DNA of 64,000 bases from Lycium barbarum (lineage: Eukaryota; Streptophyta; Magnoliopsida; Solanales; Solanaceae): positions 62,773,821 to 62,837,820 of the forward strand of contig NC_083346.1 in NCBI RefSeq assembly GCF_019175385.1, in the 5' to 3' direction. Below, one piece after another: positions 1 to 10,417 of this stretch. A program made the position numbers and the translations under genes. Within the stretch, counting starts at the first letter, position 1; the number at the start of each line of letters is the position of its first letter. The notes under the pieces are model-generated. The model was not told where the DNA came from and did not search any database. It worked only from the letters and a program-made list of their open reading frames with translations.

Positions 1-502
1 AAGTCTTTCCTCCCTCTCTCTCTATAGAATTTTCTGGATCTTTTCTGATCTGAAAATGTGGAGGAGGAGGCTGAAACCTCCCTTAAATAACAAGGAAATG
101 GGCCTGACCCGGATTGGAATCGGGTTGGGCCCATTTCACTGCCCAGCTTGACCTTTCCGCTTTAAACTGTTCATATCTCCTTATCCTGATGTCACCTATA
201 GGCCCACGACCTACCGTTGGAAATCTATTTCAATTATCTACAACTTTTATTTCTGGGCGTTTTCCAAAATTCCAGACTTATAATGCTGTTTTTGCCCCTC
301 CAAGTCAGGTCATCCGAAAACGTTTTCTTAAAAATATTCGTTTGGAGGGCTTCCACTTTGATTTGGCCCCAAGGCCCTTCACAAGTTGTGTTTTAATTTA
401 CATATGCGATTCATATAACTTGTCATGTGTCCCAAAAAAAATATTGACGTGTGGGCCCCACCTCAGTTAATAATATGACGTTCAAAAATACGGGATATAA
501 CA
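1..502 (-). mobile_element. LTR fragment, family-A-like, cut by window edge
   Basis: The segment ends with the LTR start signature (on the minus strand TGTTATATCCCG), as at 22295 and 28189. From about position 145 it closely matches the A-element LTR, including the cluster around 'cgttcatatctcc' and 'cgggatataaca'. It abuts a truncated integrase at 503, so an A-like element reading leftwards probably inserted into that integrase. The next five bases (aactg, 503-507) are the candidate target duplication, and its partner would lie left of the window. No gene is seen here. Confidence 0.75.
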
Positions 503-2343
503 AACTGTGCCCCTCTGTCTGTGATAATGGCCAATGGAATACCGTGAAGTCGTACAATCTCCTTGAGATACAATTTAGCATAATCGTCCGCTGAATATGT
601 GGTTCTAACGGGGAGAAAATGAGCTGCTTTCGTGAGTCTATACACGATCACCCATATAGAATCATACTTCCCCCGCGTACGGGGTAGTCCTACCACAAAA
701 TCCATGTTAATTTCTTCCCATTTCCACGTGGGAATTTCCATTGCTTGCAATAAGCCTCCTGGCTTTTGATGCTCGGCCTTCACTTGCTGGCAATTTGGGC
801 AATGTGCTACAAATTCTGCTATGTCTCGCTTCATGCCATCCCACCAATACATCAATTTGAGATCGCGGTACATCTTGGTTGTACCTGGATGAATAGAATA
901 CCGGGAATAGTGTGCTTCCTCTAAATTCTGTTGGCGCAAGCTTTCCACATTCGGTACACATAGCCGGCCTCGATATCTAAGAACCCCTTCTATGGAAACT
1001 TCGAATGGAGACTTTTCCTTTTCCTGAGATAGATCTCGATAGTGGCTTAACTGAGGGTATTCATATTGCCGTTCCTTCACTTGTAGATTCAATGATGAAA
1101 CTGTGGGGTCATTGACGTTAATACCTGCATCTCCTGAATCAATTGGCCGTACGCCGAGACTTGCTAACCGATGGACCTCACGAACCATTTCTCGCTTTTC
1201 TGAAGGAACTCCACACAAACTACCCATCGATCGGCGGCTAAGTGCATCCGCTACTACATTCGCCTTCCCTGGGTGATATAGAATGTTCACATCGTAATCC
1301 TTCAGTAATTCCAACCATCACCTTTGCCGCAGGTTCAACTCCTTCTGTTTGAAAATATATTGAAGGCTTTTGTGATCCGTATAGATGTCCACGTGCACAC
1401 CATATAAGTAGTGTCTCCATATTTTCAATGCATGAATGACCGCAGCTAGCTCAAGATCATGAGTGGGATAATTCTGTTCATGTTTTCGCAACTTTCTCGA
1501 AGCATATGCAATAACTTTCCCATTCTGCATCAATACACATCCTAATCCCACACCGGAGGCGTCACAATATACTACATAGCCATCTGATCCTTCTGGAAGT
1601 GTTAGCACTGGCGCTGAGGTCAACCTATTTTTCAACTCTTGGAAGCTACGCTCACAGGCATCACTCCACTGGAATTTAGCCGACATCTGGGTTAACTTTG
1701 TCAATGGGGCTGAAATAGATGAGAAGCCCTCTACAAATCTTCTATAGTATCCTGCTAACCCAAGGAAACTACGAACTTCTGTAGGCGTCGTCGGTCTTGG
1801 CCAGGTCTTCACAGCTTCTATTTTCTGAGTGTCAACTCGAACACCATTATCTGAAATAATATGACCCAGGAATGCAACAGAATTAAGCCAAAACTCGCAC
1901 TTTGAAAACTTTGCATACAATTCCCGATCTAGAAGAACGCCAAGAACAATTCTTAGATGATCTGCATGTTCTGACTTTGTGCGAGAGTACACCAAAATAT
2001 CGTCGATGAACACTATCACAAAAAGGTCCAAAAACGGCCTGAACACATTATTCATTAAATTCATGAACACTGCCGGGGCATTCGTCAACCCGAACGACAT
2101 TACTCGAAACTCGTATTGACCATATCTTGTCCTGAAGGCAGTCTTGGGAATATCTGCTTCCCTGATTCTCACCTGATGATAACCCGATCTCAGATCTATC
2201 TTGGAGAACCATTTAGCACCTTGCAATTGATCGAACAAGTCGTCAATTCTAGGAAGGGGATATCTGTTCTTCACCGTCACTTTGTTCAGCTGTCTGTAAT
2301 CAATACACATTCGTAACGAACCGTCTTTCTTCCTTACGAACAA
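503..2343 (-). pseudogene. Ty3/gypsy pol fragment: RT, RNase H, integrase (copy B1)
   Basis: Read on the minus strand, this holds the reverse transcriptase (about 1750-2343) with the catalytic motif FIDD in '[12 protein letters not shown]', then RNase H (about 1320-1700, '[10 protein letters not shown]', '[11 protein letters not shown]', 'YTDHKSL'). The integrase follows (503-1314) with the zinc-binding pairs 'HYSRYSIH' and 'CPNCQ' and the first core motif 'MDFVVGLPRTRG'. The reverse transcriptase copies element RNA and the integrase inserts the DNA. A TGA at 1318-1320 interrupts RNase H. The integrase stops right after 'ITDRGAQF', where the LTR at 1-502 begins, so its last catalytic acidic residue, C-terminal part and chromodomain are lost. 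A frameshift separates it from the protease part upstream. Copy 41424-44893 is the best comparison. Confidence 0.9.
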
Positions 2344-2426
2344 GACTGGTGCTCCCCATAGCGAGGAATGGGCCTGATGAACCCCTTCTCAAGCAAATTT
2401 TTTAGCTGTGCTTTTAGCTCCTTCAG

Positions 2427-4404
2427 TTATGCTGGAGCCATTCGATAAGGAGGAATAGAGATAGGCTCGGTGTTTGGTAATACATCAATGGCGAAATCAA
2501 TCTCCCTTTCTGGAGGAAGGCCTGGTAACTCGTCGGGAAACACATCTAGGAATTCATTCACTACTGGGACAGACTGGAAAGTTGGCACTTCCGCTTCCGT
2601 GTCATGAACCCGAACTAGATGACAAATATAACCTTTGGCTATCATCGTTCTCGCCTTAAGGTAAGAAATAAACCTACCCTTTGGGGAAACTGTATTACCC
2701 TTCCACTCAAGTATGGGTTCTCCCGGAAATTGGAATCGAACTATCTTGGTCCGGCAACAAACATTAGCATAGCACGATGCCAACCAGTCCATACCCATAA
2801 TTACGTCAAAATCTATCATCTCAAGTTCAATCAAATCCGCTGCCGTCTGGCGATCACATATAATGACTACACAGTCCTTATATACTTGCCTCGCTATTAC
2901 AGGATCACCAACCGGAGTGAATACCTCGAAAGGTTTAATCGGCTCAGGTCTCACCCCAACACAATCAGCGATATACGGAGTAATATATGAGAAGGTAGAA
3001 CCCGGATCAATCAGAGCATATACGTCACGGGAAAGTATAGTCAAGGTACCTGTGACAACATCTGGGGAAGACTCAAGATCCTGTCGCCCAGCTAAATCAT
3101 ACACACGGGGCCGAACAGCACCTGAAGTGGATGTTCCCCCTCTACTTCTGCCTCTGCCTGTTGTAGTCTGAGGAGTCTGTGCGGTCGGACGAGCTGACGA
3201 AGAACCCGCTGCTGAACCTGTGGGCTGAGTCCCCGCTCTATCTCTCGCTGAAGGGCAATCTCTCATCATATGACCAACCTGCCCGCAAGCATAACAAGCA
3301 TCCGAACCCTGACGACACTGTCCGGAATGTAATTTGCCACACTGTCTACACTGCGGTACTGAAGGTCTCCTCAGTCTAAAGTCTCCCCTAGACGGCGAAT
3401 CTGAGGCCCTCGAACTCTGCCCCTGGCCTGACTGAGTAGAACGATCAAATCTCCTATCCGAGAATCTGGGAGGTGCACTGGTCGCTGACTAACCTGAGTG
3501 CCTGGAATGCGTCTGTCTCGGTCCCCCTCGGTACTCACTGCTCTCCCCCATAGATCTAGCCCCCTTACCTTGTCTTCTGTCACGCTCACGATCACTTCTC
3601 TGCTGTCGTTGTCGTTCCTCGAGGTTCTGAGCATGGGCCTGTATTCGGGAAATATCCATCCCGTCTTGCAAAGAGGCTGTCAGGCAATCTCTGAACAAGT
3701 GTGGTCCTAAACCACTCACAAACCTATAAACTCGGTCTCCCATGTCGGCCACCATAGTCGGAGCATACCGGGCCAATGAGTTGAATTGCATACTATACTC
3801 TCGGGCACTTATGCTTCCCTGTTTCAAATTCAAGAACCTGTCCGCTCTAGCTCGGCGGACTTCAAGTGGCAAGTAATGACGAATAAAGGCATCTGCAAAC
3901 TCTTGCCACACGGGAGGTGGAGCATTCTCTCCTCTTGTTATCACCCAATTCTTATACCATAGCACCGCCACGTCGCGAAGTCTATATGAGGCCAACTCCA
4001 CGGATTCGGTCTCAGAAGCATGCATAAGTTTCAGCGTCCGCAACATCTCATCGATAAAACCTTGTGGGTCCTCATCCGGCTTCGACCCAAAAAATTCTGG
4101 AGGATTTAGAGTAAGGAAATCACGGGCTCTTGTACTAGCTGAACGATCACTTGGGCCCGCATTCTGTCGTTGTGCCTGAGCGGCAATCAACTATGTCAAT
4201 AAATGTATGGCCTCAGACACTTGTTGACCCGAAGCACCCGGTGGAGGAATCGGAGCTGAGGCTCCTCCCTGCTCTTCTACATTGGGCGCGGCCTCACTTT
4301 GCGATTCACTTTCCTCTACGTTTGCCGGAGGCTCCCTTTCTGCCGGCTTCTTCGTCGTAGCTTTTGCCTTTTTGGGCAGCTGTAGCTTTTCCTTTCGGCG
4401 GCAT
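2427..4404 (-). pseudogene. Ty3/gypsy gag-protease (copy B1)
   Basis: Minus-strand gag begins at the ATG at 4404 (MPPKGKATAAQKGK). An extra A in the next codons shifts the frame, after which one frame runs from about 4370 to 2427, interrupted by TAG codons at 4191-4193 and 3489-3491, both readable as CAG to TAG. The gag core carries 'PPEFFGSKPDEDPQGFIDEM' and '[15 protein letters not shown]', typical of plant chromovirus capsid. A CX2CX4HX4C zinc knuckle (CYACGQVGHMMRDC) lies near 3270-3300, followed by the protease with '[12 protein letters not shown]'. Gag builds the particle and the protease matures it. A TAA at 2427-2429 and a frameshift at about 2345-2425 separate it from the RT. The +1 indel is shared with the copy at 9773, so the two share a recent source. 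Confidence 0.9.
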
Positions 4405-4589
4405 TTTTTTGAAACCATAACGCACTTTTAGGAATGATACAATCCTGGACATGGCTCTATCGCACGATCTCATGAGAAGAAAGATGGTCATTTTCCTAAA
4501 TGCCCTGTAGCCTCTTGTTTATTAGCGTGGCGCGCAACACACCATAAACAAGACTCTACTAGACACGGCTCGTAGACACTTCCTAGGGT

Positions 4590-4606
4590 GAACTGCTCTG
4601 ATACCA
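4590..4606 (-). other. Primer binding site (tRNA-iMet), copy B1
   Basis: On the minus strand this reads TGGTATCAGAGCAGTTC, matching the 3' end of plant initiator Met-tRNA by complementarity. It lies four bases inside the LTR end at 4611. The leader between it and gag (4405-4589) has the 'ctatcgcacgatct' and 'gcgcaacacaccat' blocks found in the other copies. Confidence 0.85.
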
Positions 4607-4610
4607 CTTC

Positions 4611-5376
4611 TGTCATGACCCAGCTAGGGTCCGCGACGGGTACCCGGAGCTAGTTACCGAGCACCGCTCACTCTACTACTTATCTTGCTCATTTAATACT
4701 CTTTTATCAATTTTACATACCAATTGTAGGAAAATCATATTTAATCAAAACATAAATACTTTATATACATATGAAAACATCTTGTGAGACCATCTAACCC
4801 ACACTGCGTATCTACGAGCCTCTATTAACATAATGAATACATAGACGGAACAAGACTCCGTCATGCCCAAAATATGCATATATGAATGTACATCAAAAGA
4901 ATAGCCATAAGCACCTCCAAACAATGGAGTGCTATCTATCAGCTGACAGCTACTGAGGACCTGGGCCAAGCTCTCCTCCCTTTCTACCTGTGGGCATGAA
5001 CACAGCGTCCGAAGAAAGGACGTCAGTACGAATATTGTACCGAGTATGAGAGGCATACATAATGAAAGGAGACATCAATGATATGGGAATAACATCAACA
5101 TGAGACATCTGAATCTGACTGATAATCATAAATGAAGTAATGCATGCTGTCTTACTTATACTCATCATCATAACATGTATGCATCATATGCAAGCTGCCC
5201 GTCCATGTCGGAACGGTGTGATAATCAATAACATTAGCCCGCGTCCAGGCCTCCCGCGTCCGGGGTACCATCTCATGCCGCCCACTAGTGGTGTCTGCCC
5301 ATGCCCATAGGTCGTGGTGTATCCGTATCGCCGCCCGCCGAAGCGGTGTCTGCCCGGCCAACTAGGCCCGGTGTGA
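4611..5376 (-). mobile_element. 5' LTR fragment of copy B1 (U5 side only)
   Basis: This is the reverse complement of the last ~765 bp of an LTR (compare 8803-9566, nearly identical). It starts next to the PBS with the usual TG..CA end. It breaks at about 5376, where minus-strand LTR switches to plus-strand integrase, so the U3 portion is missing. It contains the shared LTR core (4993-5055, with GACGTC). Confidence 0.85.
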
Positions 5377-6435
5377 GGTTACCCCGCTCCCGAGGAAAAT
5401 ATGACTCTATATGGGTGATCAAGGACAGACTCACGAAAGCAGCTCATTTCCTCCCAGTTAGAACCACGTATTCAGCAGAAGACTATGCCAGGTTATATTT
5501 AAAGGAAATCGTGCGCCTTCATGGGATCCCTTTGGCCATTATTACAGACAGAGGGGCCCAGTTTACAGCTATGTTTTGGATATCTTTTCAAGAAGGGTTA
5601 GGTACTCAGGTCAAATTCAGCACAGCATTTCATCCACAAACGGACGGACAAGCCGAGCGCACCATTCAGACCTTGGAGGATATGCTCCGAGCGTGTGTTG
5701 GATTTTAGGGGTAGTTGGGACGAGCATTTACCCCTTATCGAATTTGTTTATAACAATAGCTACCATTCCGGTATTCAAATGGCCCCGTATGAATCCTTAT
5801 ATGGAAGGAAATGCAGATATCCAATTGGATGGTTTGAAACCGGAGAAGTACAATTGATAGGCCCCCATTCGATCCAACAAGCAGTTGAAAAGGTTAAAGT
5901 GATTCGAGACTGACTGTTAACAGCTCAAAGTCGCCAAAAGTCCTATGAAGACAATCGCCGACGGGATTTAGAATTTCAGGAAAATGACTGGGTATTTCTG
6001 AACGTATCGCCAATGAAAAGGGTGATGAGATTTGGCAAAAAGGGGAAGTTGAGCCCAAGATACAACGGACCTTATAAAATTGTCCGTAAGGTGGGACAGG
6101 TAGCATATGAATTGGACCTACCTTCGGAGCTTGAATCAGTCCATTCGGTGTTCCATGTTTCGATGCTCCGCAAGTGTATCGGGGATCCTACAACAATAGT
6201 CCCGATTGACGATGTGCGGGTGACAAAGAAGCTAACACATGAAGAAGTACCTATTGCCATTTTGGATAGACAAATGCGAAGGCTCCGGAACAAAGAAGTA
6301 GCTTCAGTGAAAATCCTATAGCGAAACAGCAATCGAGAAGAAATGACTTGGGAAGCAGAGGAGAAGATGAAATCCATGTACCCGCATTTGTTCCAGTCCC
6401 CGGAGGAGATTCAAGGTGAAGCGTCGACGATGTAA
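5377..6435 (+). pseudogene. Ty3/gypsy integrase C-terminus and chromodomain (copy B2)
   Basis: Plus-strand remnant of the integrase core ('ITDRGAQF', 'STAFHPQTDGQAERTIQTLE'), the GPY/F region ('LSPRYNGPYKIVRKVGQVAYELDLP') and a chromodomain-like tail (about 6270-6400; 'EEMTWEAEEKMKSMYPHLF' in the same frame after a stop). The chromodomain marks this as a plant chromovirus, probably Tekay/Del-like, and in that group it steers integration to heterochromatin. The ORF has a frameshift near 5700, a TGA at about 5911 and a TAG near 6319. Everything upstream (gag to integrase zinc finger) is absent, because the fragment is joined directly to an LTR piece of opposite orientation. Confidence 0.87.
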
Positions 6436-6605
6436 GGTATGTACACCTTAATATTATGCTTTTAGTCGTGTGTGGCCATGGATGTGTTGATAGTGTGATG
6501 TAGCCTTGTAAGGCCATGATATTGTGGGTTGCTGTGACAGGTTGGTAGATTCAAATTACAAAGGAAACTCTGGCAAAAAAAAAAAATCTAAAATTCCCGA
6601 GTGTC

Positions 6606-6643
6606 GAACATTCGAGGACGAATGTTCCAAAAGGGGGGAAGAA
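6606..6643 (+). other. Palindrome plus polypurine tract, copy B2
   Basis: A 22-bp near-perfect palindrome (6606-6627; GAACATTCG, 4-nt spacer, CGAATGTTC) sits two bases before the polypurine tract (about 6630-6643, AAAGGGGGGAAGAA). The tract primes plus-strand DNA synthesis directly before the LTR at 6644. The same pair occurs at 22298-22338, 32023-32059 and 45060-45098. Confidence 0.8.
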
Positions 6644-7258
6644 TGTTACACCTCGGAAATTTTTCCGTACTTGTGTGATGAGTAGAACAATGAAGGGCTT
6701 GAGTGGATGATGTTTTATTAAGTCGGGAATGGCTAATTGTGAATTTTTTGAAATAAGAAGGTGGTGGAAAATTTTCAGCACAGTGGTCGTAAAGGGCACT
6801 ATACGGCCCGTAAAGTGATTTACGGACCGTATAGTGCAATCGTCCTCCAGCTGTCCAAAAATTTTAAGTTCTGTCAAAGTGTTAAAATGGCTAAAAACGA
6901 CTTGGAGGACGGCCCGTAAACCTCGGTCATAAACTGCCATGTCCCTCAGCCAAACTTTCTGTTTTTGAAATGCTTAAAGACGATCGCGGAGGACAGACCA
7001 TAAACCACAATACGGTCCGTAAACTGTGGTTTACGACCACTGTTCATCCCGACAATTTTTCATTAAAGATCAGTTTTGTGATTATTAAAAGGGACTTAGG
7101 CTTCATTACATTTCATTATTCATCCATACAACTCAAGAATGCTCTAGAACTCTCAAAATATTTCCTCCATAAGAATTCAAGAGAATCAACGGGAACATCA
7201 AGATCAACACCACTAAGTTCATGAAAACAAGTGTAAGAACGCATCAAAGGATCATCTA
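6644..7258 (+). mobile_element. 3' LTR of copy B2, first ~615 bp
   Basis: The LTR starts TGTTACACCTCGG right after the polypurine tract. It matches the start of the minus-strand LTR at 13238-15413 closely. It includes a 42-bp near-perfect palindrome (6796-6837) and a second one at 7001-7033, both built on TACGGNCCGTA. It is cut at 7258 by another LTR start. The five bases before the cut (atcta, 7254-7258) are the candidate TSD of the inserted element. Confidence 0.82.
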
Positions 7259-9566
7259 TGTTACACCTCAGAAATTTCTCCGTACTTGTATGATGAGTGG
7301 AATGATGAAGAGTTTGAGTGAATGATGTTTTATTAAGTCAGGAATGGCTAATTAAGAATTTTTGGAAATAAGAAAGTCGCGGAAAATTTTTCAGCCCAGT
7401 GGTCGTATATTGCAATCGTCCTCCAGCTTGTCAAAAATCTCAACTTTCTGTAAATTGTGAAAATGGTTAAAAATGACTTGGAGGACGACCCGTAAACCTC
7501 AGTCGTAAATTGCCATAATCCTCAGCCAAACTTTCTGTTTCTGGGATGATTAAAAACGACCATGGAGGACGGACCGTAAACAACAATACGGCCCGTAAAC
7601 TGCAATTTACGACCACTGTTCATCCCGACAAATTTTCATTAAAGACCAGGTTTTGAATTATTAAAAGGGAACTTAAGCCCATTTCACGTCATTTTTCATC
7701 CAAACACTTCAAGAAGGCTCTAGAGTGTTCTTCAACACTTCAACTCTAAGAATATCAAGAAAATCCAAGGAAACCTAAGGTTTTCAACACCAAATTCATG
7801 AAATCAAGTGTAAGAACACAACAAAGGATCATCTAAGTCAAGAAATCCCACAAAGGGTGGAACTAGGGTTTTGGCTAATTGAAGTATTTCAACTTAAGGA
7901 TTGTTCAACCATCATCCAAGGTAAGTTTCATGATTATTCCATGTTGTTTGAAGTATTGGAAAGCTTAGACACTTGAAATGTAGAAGAACATAGAAATGGG
8001 GCATTATTGAGTGAATAGTGACATAAATAAATGATAGTGGAATTGAACTATGAATATTGAAGTGTTGTGAGCACTAATACGTTATAAATGATGTTTATAT
8101 CATGAAACAAGCATTAAATGCATGAAAACGCAAGGATGAACTAGAAGTAGAAATAAGGGAAAATTGGAGGAAAATGGTGGATTTTGCCAAATGTACGTAA
8201 ACGACGATTGTCGATTATGATATTGCGAATAATATTATGAATATTGGGAGTTGATATAGAACATGAGAAAAGTGGTATGAGCGAAGGAAGCGTTGTCCGA
8301 CTTCTCCTAGAATTAGCGACGCGTTCTTATAGTCAGTTACTAATGTTGATACGAATTCTCTTATGAAGGTAACGACGTGATATCGACGGAGAACAAGTGA
8401 GCGATATCTTAGCTAAACGACCAAGATATGTGAGGCTAGTCCTTCTTTCTAATGGCATGAATCTTTTAGCTTGAATCCCTATTCCTTCCATGAGTTCTTA
8501 CATTCTAAGAAGTTAAAAGCTTATACCTATGAATGTCTATATGAGATGAGTTAAACGATATGATGACACTAGAATGATGATGATGTTATTCCTTGCCTAC
8601 ACTCACCTTCTGTACTAGTCCTTTCAAGGTGAGGCAAAATGTCCACAATGGTTCCATAATGTAACTGGGGGATCACGACCTTACGTCACCCCGATAGAGT
8701 AAAGTTGATCATGAGTCTTATATACGCATTATGATAAGATAAGTATTTTATGATAAACATATTACTATGAGTATTTACATTAAGCATGTCATGATTGCAT
8801 TCACACCGGGCCTAGTTGGCCGGGCAGACACCGCTTCGGCGGGCGGCGATACGGATACACCACGACCTACGGGCGTGGTCAGACACCACTAGTGGGAGGC
8901 ATGAGATGGTACCCCGGACGCGGGAGGCCTGGACGCGGGCTAATGTTATTGATTATCACACCGTTCCGACATGGACGGGCAGCTTGCATATGATACATAC
9001 ATGTTATGATGATGAGTATGAGTAAGACAGCATGCATTACTTCATTTATGATTTTCAGTCAGATTCAGATGTCTCATGTTGATGTTATTCCCATATCATT
9101 GATGTCTCCTTTCATTATGTATGCCTCTCATACTCGGTACAATATTCGTACTGACGTCCTTTCTTCGGACACTGTGTTCATGCCCACAGGTAGACAGGGA
9201 GGAGAGCTTGGCCCAGGTCCTCAGTAGCTGTCAGCTGATAGATAGCACTCCATTGTTCGGAGGTGCTTATGGCTATTCTTTTGATGTACATTCATACATG
9301 CATATTTTGGGCATGACGGAGTCTTGTTCCGTCTATGTATTCATTATGTTAATAGAGGCTCGTAGATACGCAGTGTGGGTTAGATGGTCTCACAAGATGT
9401 TTTCATATGTATATAAAGTATTTATGTTTTGATTAAATATGTTTTTCCTACAATTGGTATGTAAAATTGATAAAAGAGTATTAAATGAGCAAGATAAGTA
9501 GTAGAGTGAGCGGTACTCGGTAACTAGCTCCGGGTACCCGTCGCGGCCCCTAGCTGGGTCGTGACA
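7259..9566 (+). mobile_element. 5' LTR of copy B4
   Basis: Complete LTR of 2308 bp from TGTTACACCTCAG to GGTCGTGACA, followed four bases later by a primer binding site, so it is the 5' LTR of a plus-strand element. It contains the hairpin CTCACCTT..AAGGTGAG (8602-8633), the shared core with TGACGTCC (about 9121-9200) and TACGGNCCGTA palindromes near 7580-7610. The last ~760 bp are almost identical to the inverted fragment at 4611-5376. Confidence 0.87.
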
Positions 9567-9570
9567 GAAG

Positions 9571-9587
9571 TGGTATCAGAGCAGTTC
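9571..9587 (+). other. Primer binding site (tRNA-iMet), copy B4
   Basis: TGGTATCAGAGCAGTTC, four bases after the LTR end. The 9588-9772 leader contains the conserved 'gcgcgccacgctaataaac' and 'tacagggcatttagg' blocks also seen at 37317 and inverted at 4405-4589. Confidence 0.9.
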
Positions 9588-9772
9588 ACCCTAGGAAGTG
9601 TCTACGAGCCGTGTCTAGTAGAGTCTTGTTTATGGTGTGTTGCGCGCCACGCTAATAAACAAGAGGCTACAGGGCATTTAGGAAAATGACCATCTTTCTT
9701 CTCATGAGATCGTGCGATAGAGCCATGTCCAGGATTGTATCATTCCTAAAAGTGCGTTATGGTTTCAGAAAA

Positions 9773-10409
9773 ATGCCGCCAAAAGGAAAAGCTACACCTG
9801 CCCAGAAAGGCAAAAGCTACGACGAAGAAGCGGGCAGAAAGGGAGCCTCCGGCAAACGTAGAGGAAAGTGAATCGCAAAGTGAGGCCGCGCCCAATGTAG
9901 AAGAGCAGGGAGGAGCCTCAGCTCCGATTCCTCCACCGGGTGCTTGGGGTCAACAGGTGTCTGAGGCCATACATTTATTGACACAGTTGGTTGCCGCTCA
10001 GGCACAACGACAGAATGCGGGCCCAAGTGATCGTTCAGCTAGTACAAGAGCCCGTGATTTCCTTACTCTAAATCCTCCAGAATTTTTCGGGTCGAAGCCG
10101 GATGAGGACCCACAAGGTTTTATCGATGAGATGTTGCGGACGCTGAAACTTATACATGCTTCTGAGACCGAATCCGTGGAGTTGGCCTCATATAGACTTC
10201 GCGACGTGGCGGTGCTATGGTATAAGAATTGGGTGATAACAAGAGGAGAGAATGATCCACTTCCCGTGTGGCAAGATTTTGCAGATGCCTTTATTCGTCA
10301 TTACTTGCCACCTGAAGTCCGCCGACCTAGAGCGGACAGGTTCTTGAATTTGAAACAGGGAAGCATGAGTGCCCGAGAGTATAGTATGCAATTCAACTCA
10401 TTGGCCCGG
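9773..10409 (+). pseudogene. Ty3/gypsy gag N-terminal part (copy B4)
   Basis: ATG at 9773 (MPPKGKATPAQKGK). The same extra A as in copy B1 shifts the frame shortly after; the original frame then continues through 'SRAQ..'-free linker to the capsid motif 'PPEFFGSKPDEDPQGFIDEM' and '[12 protein letters not shown]'. It ends abruptly at 10409, where the sequence flips to a minus-strand RT. It therefore encodes only the front two-thirds of the capsid. It forms an inverted duplicate with 3770-4404. Confidence 0.87.
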
Positions 10410-10417
10410 CCAAGTCC

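Noticed and set aside
4745..5171. Frames of 70-103 codons within 4745-5171 and at 9006-9432
   Set aside because: These are LTR sequence in two inverted copies. The protein-like conservation reflects DNA copying, not coding.
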